A stretch of 64,000 nt of DNA from Caryophanales bacterium UBA743. GTDB taxonomy: Bacteria; Bacillota_I; Bacilli_A; RFN20; CAG-826. The notes under the pieces were generated by a model that was not told where the DNA came from, did no database searches, and saw only the letters and a program-made list of their open reading frames with translations. Below, one piece after another: positions 43,829 through 53,032 of this stretch (its first letter is position 1; each line of letters opens with the position of its first letter). The position numbers were made by a program, and so were the translations under genes. The DNA lies in NCBI GenBank assembly GCA_002297365.1, contig DBKT01000002.1, positions 62,001 through 126,000 of the forward strand. The letters run 5' to 3'.

Positions 43829-46800
43829 TCAGCCTTTGATGACAGTTATCGTTACGGCTTTTTCTGGGATTTCCGCTGTTTTTGTAGTCGTTCCTCCTAA
43901 AAGGTTTTTGGAATTGCTCATGTCTATAAAACCATCTGTAGATTTAACTTCCGTCTTTGAACCGAAACGATAATTATCAATAGAAACAGTGATTTTTTCT
44001 CCACTTGGAACATAGTTTTCAATAATGGTACCCGCTTCACACGTTTCATCCGTTTTGTTCAAATAAGGTATTGTTAATTTTGGCGTTTTTATACCAACGC
44101 TTTCCACTTTGAAGAGAAAATGATACGCCCACCAGTTTATGAAAGAATGATTATTCTTGCTTGGATTGCTATTGAGCAAGGTTTTGACTTCTACTGAAGT
44201 ATAAGCTTTGTTGTTTGCGTCTTTCCACCTATAAAATTGTCTATCTTCATTCTCAAGGGCGGACACATCAGGAATTGGTGTACCTTCTACAGAACCGGAA
44301 GAATTTCTCGTGTAGTATTTGTTTTCCACCTTGCCATCAATAGTATATGCAACACTATATTTGTTTTCTTTCATCAGAGTAAGTGTTGTATTTTCAGTAA
44401 ATGCATAGTCTTTTAATTGATCCAATCCTATGATTTGATCACCGGCTTTAAATTTGGTTACATAGAGTTTTTGATCTGAATCGGTACGAATTTCACTAAT
44501 ACGTTGATTGATGATATTGATGGCTTCGTTTGGCAGTTTTCCATCTTTTTCATTTACGTTAAAAACGTTTGTCGTTCCAATAAAGAATTCATCATCGATG
44601 GTCACCTTAGGCACCACTTTGATAAATCTTCCATAGAGAAGGTAACTCTTGCATTCCGAGATGATATTGCCATCAAGCTTATTGGCAGCGGAATAATCTT
44701 GTGATGTGTACCACCCATCGAACATGATTTGATCTGGTTTGTTGGATGTGGCATCTAAGAGAGTGTAGCTTCCGACAGAGGAAAGATCTTTTTGGGTGAA
44801 GGAAGTAAGTTTTTCGTTAGGGTTCGTGAGGATGACATCTTCGATTCCCGATTGGTTTTCAATGGAATATTCAACGGTGTATTTTTCATATGAGTATTTG
44901 GCGTATAAATCAAGATGAGTTCCGTTTTTCACCTCAAATCCGGATTTAAGAGGGAGGGAAAGTGCTTCGTCTCTATACCAGCCATCAAAGACAAAGTATT
45001 GTTTGCTTGGGTCCGCAACGGACGCGGAATATAAGACTTTTGAGGTTCCTTGCTTGAGATAGGAAGTCTTTGTCTCCCCGTCTTTCACCTCTGCTGTGCC
45101 CCCATTGAGGTGATAGGTGATGGTGTAGGAATCTAGATTGGTCGCTTCTTTCCAACCGCTGCTGTTATTTTCGGAAGTGTAAATATAAATTTTCTTGCCC
45201 AAATCGGAGTTCATCACGCCAGAGCTTGTAAAAAGAGGACCATTCGCATTAGCGGAAATGTCTTTATTTTGGTATGTTATGTTAAACTTTGGCATATCCA
45301 TCTCTCCTTTTGCGGCTTCTTTGTAAGAAACGCTTAAGGCTTTCGCTTCGCTTAAATTCAGGGTGGAATCCAAATTGGAGGAATATATTTTGCCTGCAAG
45401 AGACCCGTTAGAGCCGACATTGACGGTGCCGTTATTGATTAAAGCATTACGCAATTCATTAGGATTGACGCTTTGATTGTAGATGGTCGGATATTTATAC
45501 GATTTCGTCGCGCCATTCGCCGCCTCATCAAAATTCTCGACGAAAATGACGGGGGCATTGATGTCCAAAACCCCTCCCTTCATCACCGTGATTTTGCTTC
45601 CTGGCAAAACCTTTTGGCTGGTGGTCACATTTAAATTTCCCCATATTTCGCAATCATAATAATGGTTGACGCTGAAAAAGAAATTAGAAGTATCAACGTC
45701 ATCGATTTCTACGTTAGTGAGAAAACTAAAAGCGGAAAGCTCTGGCATTGGATTTGGGATAATCATTTTGCCGATTTCACAATTGCCTTCGAAACGAATT
45801 TTCATTTTTTTATTGACGATGCCATTTGTCATGACTGTTTTGGAATAATCGTTCGTAGATGTGCTGATCGTCGCTTTTCCGCCTTTCGAAAGAAGGATGA
45901 CGGAATTGCTGCTTCCGATAAGATCGACTTTCCCAATCTTATGTCCTTTTTTAATCGTGATGCCGAATTTGCTAATATATTGCGAATTGTACGCATCATA
46001 ATATCCATATAAGGCAGACTTATATTGATAGGTTTGTCTTGCTTGAATATTGCAAACGAGCCATTCGTTAAATGGCATAACCTTCTGGTTCTCTTTCTGG
46101 TTGCAGGAAACCGAGTAAGAACCACCATTAAAATCCCGTATGATTAAAGGAACAAAAACCTTCGAACCTCCAAGATGATTCACCTGGGCTTGGCTTGCGT
46201 TTTGATCTTTGAGTTTGATATAACCGCAACAATCGATTGTTCCGCTATTTTGTATGGAGGCAACCCCGCTTTTCATCACGATTTCGCAATAATCGCCGGA
46301 TGTGGCTCCAGAAAGCCCCCATCCTTCACATCCTAAACGTCCGGCGATATTGAGCGTGCCACCAGATTGAATGGTCAGTATCGCATTCAAAGAAACGCTG
46401 TTCTGGCAATAATAATCCGGGTTAGAGTCGCCAAAATTGTTGGTTGTAAAATGAGGGCCTCTGTTTTCGGCGGTATTTTCATTCGAAGATGCATCGTTTT
46501 CATTCTCAACTCCTCGATCTTTGTAAGCGTACATCCCCGTATCGGTGTAGGTATATTTTCCCTCTGAATCTAAGAAAAGGTATTTCCTGACGTTGTTTTC
46601 TATTCTTGTAAGACCGCCAAGGGTTAAAGTGACTCCGCTTTTGATGGTGCAATTGTATTTAATCGTAGGATTGGTCTTAGGGATAACGTATACCGTATCC
46701 CCGCTATTGGCTTTGTTCAGAGCCGCTTCAATCGCATAGTATTGGTTCCCTTTTTCATTGGTATTGATATAGCAAACGGGTTTGGCGTCGCTCTCATTGA

Positions 46801-46906
46801 TCGCCTCTTCTATCGTGAGCCCGCTAATAAACCAAGCGGCATACGCCGTAGGCACTAAAAGAAAAAGAGAAAAAAGAATAGGAAGGAAATAATGGGTTCT
46901 TTTCAT
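43829..46906 (-). CDS. Exported surface protein with InlB repeats (1025 aa)
   Basis: Sec signal peptide (residues 1-23, cleavage likely after VPTAYA) with the mature protein starting at AWFISG. Residues 40-560 are repetitive beta strands with Asn and Gly turns (SGGTLNIAG, NNGTVNVGSNGSLAG), probably a right-handed beta-helix. Residues about 590-770 hold InlB-type repeats (YTITYHLNGGT, FVFDGWYRDEA, LDLYAKYSYEKYTVEY), and the C-terminus is a further beta domain. No LPXTG motif. The ATG shares one base with the stop of the phase-variable gene upstream (TAATG), so its translation may depend on whether that gene is in frame. Paralogous in arrangement to 49185-52169. Confidence 0.88.
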   Translation of the reverse strand: MKRTHYFLPILFSLFLLVPTAYAAWFISGLTIEEAINESDAKPVCYINTNEKGNQYYAIEAALNKANSGDTVYVIPKTNPTIKYNCTIKSGVTLTLGGLTRIENNVRKYLFLDSEGKYTYTDTGMYAYKDRGVENENDASSNENTAENRGPHFTTNNFGDSNPDYYCQNSVSLNAILTIQSGGTLNIAGRLGCEGWGLSGATSGDYCEIVMKSGVASIQNSGTIDCCGYIKLKDQNASQAQVNHLGGSKVFVPLIIRDFNGGSYSVSCNQKENQKVMPFNEWLVCNIQARQTYQYKSALYGYYDAYNSQYISKFGITIKKGHKIGKVDLIGSSNSVILLSKGGKATISTSTNDYSKTVMTNGIVNKKMKIRFEGNCEIGKMIIPNPMPELSAFSFLTNVEIDDVDTSNFFFSVNHYYDCEIWGNLNVTTSQKVLPGSKITVMKGGVLDINAPVIFVENFDEAANGATKSYKYPTIYNQSVNPNELRNALINNGTVNVGSNGSLAGKIYSSNLDSTLNLSEAKALSVSYKEAAKGEMDMPKFNITYQNKDISANANGPLFTSSGVMNSDLGKKIYIYTSENNSSGWKEATNLDSYTITYHLNGGTAEVKDGETKTSYLKQGTSKVLYSASVADPSKQYFVFDGWYRDEALSLPLKSGFEVKNGTHLDLYAKYSYEKYTVEYSIENQSGIEDVILTNPNEKLTSFTQKDLSSVGSYTLLDATSNKPDQIMFDGWYTSQDYSAANKLDGNIISECKSYLLYGRFIKVVPKVTIDDEFFIGTTNVFNVNEKDGKLPNEAINIINQRISEIRTDSDQKLYVTKFKAGDQIIGLDQLKDYAFTENTTLTLMKENKYSVAYTIDGKVENKYYTRNSSGSVEGTPIPDVSALENEDRQFYRWKDANNKAYTSVEVKTLLNSNPSKNNHSFINWWAYHFLFKVESVGIKTPKLTIPYLNKTDETCEAGTIIENYVPSGEKITVSIDNYRFGSKTEVKSTDGFIDMSNSKNLLGGTTTKTAEIPEKAVTITVIKG

Positions 46907-47645
46907 TAGTAACCTCCCATTCCGAAAGAGACACGGAACTTGCCGTTCTTTAAGTGAGGATAAACATCCGTCTCAAAGTTAAGCTTGGTGAAATCGATCT
47001 TGAAATCATAGGAAATCGTTATCGTAGCAGAGTGGTTTTTCTCTTGGAAAAGAGAGGATAAGAAGCCATTGAAGGAACTAGAAAGAACCCCTTTATCAAT
47101 AGAGTTGCTAGAAGAAAGATATTTCGATGCGGTTTCTCCATCCGCAATATAGCTTGCTTGAATGCCGCATATTTTGTTGCCTGAGGTGGCATAAGGATAG
47201 ATATAGTTCTCATCGATGAGGGAGAAACCCCCGCCGTCACCAGGAGAAAAAGATAAGTTCACATTGATGAAAAGAGACGTATATACATTGATATCATCAC
47301 TAGGCCCATAAGCCTTTCTAATCGCGTCAAGGTCGAGTTTGGCATACACATAAAGGAAACCGTTATTCAGGTCTACCTCTCCATCATTTACGAAGCCATC
47401 CTTGCAATAGTCAAAACAAGTGATGCCCGTGTTGTTCTCGCCTTTGCTATTATCAAGTCGAATAATTTCGCCTATATCGAAAACACGATCTGCGTCAATA
47501 TTGAAATTAAGGTTGGTTTCTTTATTTCCGATATTCCAGCTGGCGAAACCAACGCTGATAAGGGATAGGCTACTTAGAAATAAAAGCCCCCCCCCCTCAA
47601 TATTCGGGAGCCGGTCTTTTTCTTCGCTAGAGCCTTAGGATTCAT
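46906..47645 (-). CDS. Exported protein out of frame at a poly-G tract (phase-variable, OFF)
   Basis: From the ATG at 47645 the frame reads MNPKALAKKKTGSRILR into ten consecutive G (minus strand of 47587-47596) and then hits TAA within a few codons. After the tract the frame shifted by one gives LLFLSSLSLISVGFASWNIGN and continues without a stop for about 225 codons to the TAA at 46906. The paralogue at 52166-52819 has eight G and is in frame. So this allele is OFF but otherwise intact. The product would be a signal-peptide protein resembling SipW/TasA-type exported proteins (GFASW at the cleavage region). Confidence 0.8.
47587..47596 (-). repeat. Poly-G tract, 10 units (contingency switch)
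   Basis: Ten C on the plus strand (ten G in the gene), inside the signal-peptide codons. Eight or eleven would restore the frame. Confidence 0.85.
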
Positions 47646-47651
47646 AGGGAT

Positions 47652-47678
47652 AGTTTAGCACAAAAACTCTTGAGGCAA
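47652..47678 (-). promoter_or_regulatory. Promoter of phase-variable gene, module A
   Basis: TTGCCT (47673-47678), 15-base spacer with a run of five T, TAAACT (47652-47657), then six bases to the ATG. No Shine-Dalgarno; probably leaderless. Confidence 0.5.
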
Positions 47679-47770
47679 AAAACGGAAAGAAAAATGACAA
47701 AGTGGAACATTTCGAAAAAACCACATCAAGAAACGAGCTGAAATTTGATAAATGACCGTTTTTATCATTC

Positions 47771-47799
47771 TTGAAAAATGAAGTGCATTGCACTACATT
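47771..47799 (+). promoter_or_regulatory. Toxin-antitoxin promoter with palindromic operator
   Basis: TTGAAA (47771-47776), 17-base spacer, TACATT (47794-47799). The palindrome AGTGCA-T-TGCACT (47782-47794) lies between the boxes, where the antitoxin would block RNA polymerase. Confidence 0.65.
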
Positions 47800-47826
47800 A
47801 ATGGTACCAAGAAGGAGGGAGAAAAA

Positions 47827-48048
47827 ATGAACGTAACCATCAGAATGACAGACGAGCAGAGAAAGATTGCTGATTCCTATGCTAAATGTGAGGGTATCAG
47901 TCTATCCGAAGCCATAAAAAGGGCATTTTTCGAGGCCATTGAGGACGAATATGATTTAGCCGAAGCCAAAGAGGTTTCCGAAAGAATCAAGAATGGGACC
48001 GAGAAGACGTATTCGCTAGATGAAGCCGAAAGGCTAATGGGCCTATGA
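47827..48048 (+). CDS. RelB-type ribbon-helix-helix antitoxin (DUF6290-like)
   Basis: The 73-residue product begins with a ribbon strand (MNVTIRMTDEQRKIADSYAK), then GISLSEAIKRAFFEAI and an acidic C-terminal tail (DLAEAKEVSERIKNG) that would wrap the toxin. Start at the ATG at 47827 with AAGGAGG nine bases upstream. Overlaps the toxin by four bases. It should repress its own promoter through the palindrome at 47782-47794. Confidence 0.88.
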   Translation: MNVTIRMTDEQRKIADSYAKCEGISLSEAIKRAFFEAIEDEYDLAEAKEVSERIKNGTEKTYSLDEAERLMGL

Positions 48049-48320
48049 CCGTAAGAAAATATCACCCAAGATACACCGATAAAGCCATCAAGGAGATGAA
48101 TAAATTAGATCGATACACAAAAACGATAATAGCGAATTGGATCAGAAGAAACCTTGATGGAATAGACAATCCAAGAAGGACGGGCAAGCCACTCAAAGGA
48201 GGGCTTGACCGCTATTGGAGATATCGCATAGGAGACTATAGAATAGTCGCTGAAATAGTCGATGCCGAGCTTATCATCGAAATAGTGAAAGTCGGCCACA
48301 GAAGAGATGTATATGAATGA
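48045..48320 (+). CDS. RelE/ParE-superfamily toxin
   Basis: The 91-residue basic protein has the RelE order: N-terminal strand, helices KAIKEMNKLDRYTKTIIANWI, then GKPLKGGLDRYWRYRIGDYRIV, typical of mRNA interferases, and a final strand ending GHRRDVYE, where the late Arg and Tyr are the usual RNA-cutting residues. ATGA overlap with the antitoxin. Intact, with a terminator directly after it. Confidence 0.9.
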   Translation: MTVRKYHPRYTDKAIKEMNKLDRYTKTIIANWIRRNLDGIDNPRRTGKPLKGGLDRYWRYRIGDYRIVAEIVDAELIIEIVKVGHRRDVYE

Positions 48321-48350
48321 AAACCGGGACAATCCCGGTTTTCTTTTTTT
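48319..48350 (+). terminator. Terminator of the toxin-antitoxin operon
   Basis: GAAAACCGGGA (48319-48329) pairs with TCCCGGTTTTC (48333-48343) around CAA, then seven T. Confidence 0.9.
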
Positions 48351-49184
48351 GCCATTTTGCAAGAACGTATAACAGTAGCGAACATGTGATCGCTTATAAG
48401 ATTGTAGTTTGTGTTAATAGGTTTCAAAAAGCCAAAGCAATAAAGGCTATCTTAAGAATAAGTATCATCTTCAGCAAATCGATTTGAGTGACATAATAAA
48501 CCATATGGTCCTTATATTTTCTTCTTGAAAAGTTTGGCAAAAGGAGAGTGAACATCAAGGTTTTCGCAAACAGTTCAAGGCACTCATCAGTCATGCTTAT
48601 AAGAGAGGGACGTGCACATCAAGCATTTCAGGTTTTGATTTCGTCTATATCTTGCATCAATCTCTTGAACTTCCCAAGTCCACTCCATTCGGGGAAAACT
48701 ATCCCTCTCTTTTTCTCTTATAACGCCCATAAATCATCTTTTGCATTCGAAAATGTCATGAGCAAGACGTTTTTTCTTTGACACGGATCCCTTAAGGTTT
48801 AAAAGAAAAAAGGGCTACCTACCGATTTTGTTTCACATCATTTGAAATAGAACAGTTTTTGACTGATGACATTCTTCAAACGTTTTTATTGCTTTCTCAT
48901 GATTTTCGCCGAGATTTTTTCAGAAACCACGGAAGATTCTCGAAGGGAATTTAAGAGATGACAAAAACCATTTCTGTTCTATTGAATTGCCAACAGAAAC
49001 ACATTCAAAACATTTAAGCGTTCGTTGGATCAGCGTGGAAAAATTAAAACGTGCCATCATGATTGAAAAAGCTCCAAGAAATGGAAAAAGCGGCTTTTAT
49101 GTCTCACAAGGACTAGAGAGTTTTTTTATCTCTAAATGTGCGTTCCGGTCTAGCAAAAAAACAAATCCGACTTGAACAAGCGTT
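48351..49184. other. 834-base spacer without a recognisable gene
   Basis: Only short, low-quality ORFs are present. Around 48805-48860 the sequence AAAAAAGGGCTACCTACC and CATTTGAAATAGAACA resembles parts of the spacer at 52860-53000 near the other surface-protein module, so this stretch may be a decayed duplicate of that region. Confidence 0.3.
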
Positions 49185-52169
49185 TCAGGCATATTTTGAC
49201 ACGTAGCGTTTCATCTCTTCCATCGTAATCATGCCTTTTCCAATCGAAACGCTTAGATATTTGACATTGAAATACTCATAGATTTCTTTGCTCATAAAAT
49301 ACGCAACGTCTTCATATCTCAATAATCCATATTGATCAATATCTGCCTGCTTTTTCTTAATGTCATATTTATAATCATCATCAAGTTCAAAATAATTGTA
49401 TAGACCCTTAATATCGTCAGAAATACATAATGCACCTTCCACAAAGTGATTTAAATTATATGCAGTGCTTAAGGAATAGCATTCCGTTTCTTCATCATAC
49501 AAAGAATAAGAGATTAATCTTCTCTTTTTTAATGTATCGTTTTCCAAGAATAAATAAGATTCGCCTATTTTTTCTCTTACGTTCTCTAAAGAGATTTCCT
49601 CATATTGTCTTGTTGAAGCACTCAAGAAGCCATGGGCGAATAAAACCTTGATTCTCTTTTGATTCTCAAAATGAAGCTCGAGAACTTGATAATTGTTTTT
49701 TGAATGATATGGAATATAGGTTATAAATTGATTTTCAACTTTCCCAGTTTCGTGATTGAAACTCTTTATGCTATCCCCCACTTTGAGATTCTCTATTTTT
49801 TGATATGTTCCATCTGAAGTTAAAATCTGAGTCCCTTTAGCAAAACATCCGCCACTATCTTTTTTTACGATCAGCTGATGAATTGTAAATTCAGACTGAA
49901 TATTGGATAACTCAGAATATTTTCCAGAGTCTTCGCTCTTTGTGGCTAATTTTGTTCCACCTAATTCTTCTTCGTTGGTAACGCTTGTTTTATCAACAAT
50001 TCCGTTAAACAAATAATGGTCTCCAGTTGAATATTGCAAAATGTTTTGGTTACCTAATTTGACCCAATATTTAACGGTTGCACCTTTTTTTATAGAGACT
50101 TCCTTGAAATTCGTAGGCCCATTAAACATGTCTATTAAATTATAATTTCCGGACGTCTTTTCATATACTTTATGTACCGCACCACCGGCGCCGGAAGCAT
50201 TGCTGACTTCGCATCTAATCAAAACACCTTCACCAGCAGATATGGTAATTTCCGTATCGCTTTTAATCGCATACTTATTTCCACTCACAAATGAATAATT
50301 CGAGTTGTGTTGCATAGTAAAGTTAGTGCTTTCCGCCCTGTCCAAGGAGATAACCTTATACGATTCTCCTTTTCCAAGTATGTAAGTCTTGCTCTCGTTT
50401 TCAAACAAATCTTTCTGCGAAAGAAGAGTTTCGTTGCCCGAAGAATCATATTTATAGACCTGATATCCAACTACGGGATGCGCATAATTCTTAGGGTTAG
50501 AAACAACGATTGACAAAGAATAGGAAATTAAGCTTCCTTGATTTTCCCAACATTTTTTACCATTACCATTAGACTTAATTACCATCCCAGCCTTAAGTAA
50601 ATAATGCACGATTGATTCTTCATCATCATCAAGGAAATCGCCAGTCGAATAAACCGAAATCTGAGTTGCGCTCATGCTTTCCGGAGATGACGCATTCAAA
50701 GAATTTTGAGTAACTTCGCTTAAATTGATAAGAGCAGTTGTATCCTCTGATGTTGTTGAAAAATGAGCACCAAGAGCCGCCTTGCTGTCCATAGAAAATT
50801 CTCCGTCGCAAATTATTAAGCCGTCTGGCATATCTTCGGGATAACTAGAAGATAAATTCGAGAGAGAATTTGCTTTGTAGGTAATTAAAGAACTATTTAA
50901 AGCGAATCGGCCGCCTTTTAATATTTTTAGCTGGCTTCCCGGAAGAAACTTCATTTTATATGCGTTGGTAGAAAACCTGCCTTTATTCCCGATATAAATC
51001 TGTAATTTATAAGAAAAAGGAAGGTATTTATCTTCAGTAGAAATATTAGCTGAAATTCCGCTATTTTTTATGGATATTGATATGAAACCCAGTGATGCTT
51101 CACCATTAATGATAAGAAATGTTTTTGATTTATCATCCCGTGTAAATCCCGGAATGAGCGGACAATACTCAAAAGAAACATAGCCGGAACTCAAGGTGAT
51201 TAAAGCTGCATCAGAATCTGAAGTGCCTTTAACAATTTGAATCGTTTCATTAACGGGAACTGTCGTAGTACCACTAGTTCTAACCATTCTTCCCATCGTA
51301 AGAAATTTGGCACCAGCGTCAATACGAACATACGTTTGTAGACACGGAAAATCGAAAATGCTAATGGGGAACACACCTGCGCTATTTAGTCCAGTGAGAG
51401 AACCCATTGATCCACCAGCGTCATAAAAAGCGATCGGAGCCTTTAATACGCCCCCATTTTCGACCAAAACATACCTTTTCTCATCACAATCATTATTCAC
51501 TTTATCCATTGAAAGAAAATCATTTTGCTGATTGATATATTTGGCATTTTTTTCTTTTATGTATCCATTGCAAGTCAACTCGCCTTTCACAGTAATAGAG
51601 GAGCCCTCATCAAGTGTAATTTGAGAATAGTACCCGCTTACGCCTTTTTCTTGAAAAATACCGCCAATTATCATTTTGGCTCCAGAATTAATCGTCAAAG
51701 AAGTGTTTTGAAAACCGAAATTCGAAATGTTATATTTCTTAATCCCATTAGCGTTTATGTCTACAAAACTTTTACCAATATTCGTCAATTCATCATCAGA
51801 AGAAATATCACATTTCTTCCCTTCATAAGGTAAGTACAAGGAGACTCCAGTATTAAGAGTCAAATTTTGATTTACAACATTGATGTATGAATTTGGTGTT
51901 AAGTAAATATTCACCCTATTATTGTTTGTCGAAACTTGATTTGCACTTTTTATAGCCCCTTCCAAAGTGACAAACTTAGCATAAGGCGTTGATTCTTCTT
52001 TATCTCCGCTCACCTTATAGTTTTCTATGATTCCACCAGCAGGATTTAAAGAAACGTTTTCGTCCACGTTGATTGGAGAATTAACCACCCAACCAGAAAA
52101 ACCGAAATCGAAAAAAGATAAGAACAATAAGAAAAACAGCAAAAAGGAGAAAGTGCGTTTCATCTTCAT
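49185..52169 (-). CDS. Exported surface protein with C-terminal Hint domain (994 aa)
   Basis: Signal peptide at residues 1-27 (ending FDFGFSGW), then about 550 residues of beta-helix-like repeats (VENGGVLKAPIAF, LIINGEASLGFISI), several Ig-like or InlB-like stretches to about 765, and then a Hint (Hedgehog/intein) domain: nucleophile Cys about 773 in GGCFAKGTQILTSDG, the strand KIENLKVGDSIKSFN, and His in VLFAHGFLSA. Hint domains cleave the peptide bond before the Cys and may join the N-part to a lipid or other nucleophile. About 90 residues follow the likely end of the domain. The start overlaps the upstream gene by four bases (ATGA). Same module layout as 43829-47645. Confidence 0.85.
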   Translation of the reverse strand: MKMKRTFSFLLFFLLFLSFFDFGFSGWVVNSPINVDENVSLNPAGGIIENYKVSGDKEESTPYAKFVTLEGAIKSANQVSTNNNRVNIYLTPNSYINVVNQNLTLNTGVSLYLPYEGKKCDISSDDELTNIGKSFVDINANGIKKYNISNFGFQNTSLTINSGAKMIIGGIFQEKGVSGYYSQITLDEGSSITVKGELTCNGYIKEKNAKYINQQNDFLSMDKVNNDCDEKRYVLVENGGVLKAPIAFYDAGGSMGSLTGLNSAGVFPISIFDFPCLQTYVRIDAGAKFLTMGRMVRTSGTTTVPVNETIQIVKGTSDSDAALITLSSGYVSFEYCPLIPGFTRDDKSKTFLIINGEASLGFISISIKNSGISANISTEDKYLPFSYKLQIYIGNKGRFSTNAYKMKFLPGSQLKILKGGRFALNSSLITYKANSLSNLSSSYPEDMPDGLIICDGEFSMDSKAALGAHFSTTSEDTTALINLSEVTQNSLNASSPESMSATQISVYSTGDFLDDDEESIVHYLLKAGMVIKSNGNGKKCWENQGSLISYSLSIVVSNPKNYAHPVVGYQVYKYDSSGNETLLSQKDLFENESKTYILGKGESYKVISLDRAESTNFTMQHNSNYSFVSGNKYAIKSDTEITISAGEGVLIRCEVSNASGAGGAVHKVYEKTSGNYNLIDMFNGPTNFKEVSIKKGATVKYWVKLGNQNILQYSTGDHYLFNGIVDKTSVTNEEELGGTKLATKSEDSGKYSELSNIQSEFTIHQLIVKKDSGGCFAKGTQILTSDGTYQKIENLKVGDSIKSFNHETGKVENQFITYIPYHSKNNYQVLELHFENQKRIKVLFAHGFLSASTRQYEEISLENVREKIGESYLFLENDTLKKRRLISYSLYDEETECYSLSTAYNLNHFVEGALCISDDIKGLYNYFELDDDYKYDIKKKQADIDQYGLLRYEDVAYFMSKEIYEYFNVKYLSVSIGKGMITMEEMKRYVSKYA

Positions 52170-52819
52170 GAAGGTTTCTCCATTTCTAAAACCAACCTAT
52201 AAGAAAACACGCTGTTTTCAGGTAAGGAAGAAATATAGGTTTGCATTTCGGCCGATTTCGATGTGTCGAAGCTTAAAACAACATTCAAAGCGATCGTTTC
52301 TTTTTCAGCTTCTGTCATGCTTGCTATTTTTAAGGAAGAGGAAATACCATTTCCGAAATAGGCCAATTTTGAAGCTGTTCCGTTCATACCGTTATATATG
52401 GTTGAGACGTTTCCGGATAAATAACCTTTTCTAATCAAGTTAATAAACTGGCTTTCATCGGAACTGTTAATAAGAGATATTTCAAGATTGGTTTCATTAC
52501 CAACAATGCAGTTGATTGATCTTGCAAGGGTCTGATTCAAAATAAAGCGATAAGCAAAAGAAAAAGAATCTGTTAGTTGCCCATCTAAGCCAACAAAACC
52601 ATATTTACAAATAGAAGCAGTTCCTTCTTTTGATTCAAAAGAAATGATGTTATCGATACCTTCAGCGGTTACCGTCAGTCCAGCTTCAGCCCCACCGTTA
52701 TTCCCGATATTCCAGCTGGCAAAGCCAACGCTGATAAGGGATAGGCTACTTAGGAATAAAAGCCCCCCCCTCAAGATTCGGGAGCTCTTCTTTTTCTTCG
52801 CTAAGGCCTTAGGATTCAT
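52166..52819 (-). CDS. Exported protein with poly-G signal peptide (phase-variable, ON)
   Basis: The 217-residue protein begins MNPKALAKKKKSSRILRGGL, with the two Gly and part of Arg encoded by eight consecutive G. The hydrophobic segment LLFLSSLSLISVGFASW resembles SipW-dependent signals of TasA/camelysin-type proteins, and the mature part is beta-rich with no known domain. The first 40 codons and the promoter are about 90% identical to the module-A gene at 46906-47645, while the remainder is unrelated in sequence. Followed at a four-base overlap by the Hint-domain gene, probably as one expression unit. Confidence 0.85.
   Translation of the reverse strand: MNPKALAKKKKSSRILRGGLLFLSSLSLISVGFASWNIGNNGGAEAGLTVTAEGIDNIISFESKEGTASICKYGFVGLDGQLTDSFSFAYRFILNQTLARSINCIVGNETNLEISLINSSDESQFINLIRKGYLSGNVSTIYNGMNGTASKLAYFGNGISSSLKIASMTEAEKETIALNVVLSFDTSKSAEMQTYISSLPENSVFSYRLVLEMEKPS
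52763..52770 (-). repeat. Poly-G tract, 8 units (contingency switch)
   Basis: Eight G in the signal-peptide codons; in frame. Partner of the ten-unit tract at 47587-47596. Confidence 0.85.
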
Positions 52820-52825
52820 AGAGTT

Positions 52826-52853
52826 AGTTTAGCACAAAAAACTCTTGAGGCAA
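52826..52853 (-). promoter_or_regulatory. Promoter of phase-variable gene, module B
   Basis: TTGCCT (52848-52853), 16-base spacer containing six T, TAAACT (52826-52831), six bases to the ATG and no Shine-Dalgarno. The spacer differs from module A by one T. Confidence 0.5.
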
Positions 52854-52986
52854 AAGGAGGCTAGAGGCAAATAAGGGGGCTCCGGTTTCTCTTTTAGTTT
52901 TAACGTCATTTGAAATAGAACAACGTTAATGAAAATTTTTGGATTGATGTGAGGTATTTTCGATATTTCGTTTCGTATAGGGATAG

Positions 52987-53013
52987 AAAAAAGGCTACCC
53001 GGTTAAGGTAGCC
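52987..53013 (-). terminator. Terminator of the glycosidase gene
   Basis: On the minus strand GGCTACC (from 53013) pairs with GGTAGCC around a short loop, followed by six T (complement of 52987-52992). Confidence 0.85.
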
Positions 53014-53032
53014 TCATTGTTAAGGAATGTCC

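Noticed and set aside
48548..48781. 77-codon plus-strand ORF in the spacer after the toxin gene
   Set aside because: A plausible GGAG site is present, but the sequence has no domain and the surrounding spacer looks decayed; a transposase remnant was considered but no catalytic motif is visible.
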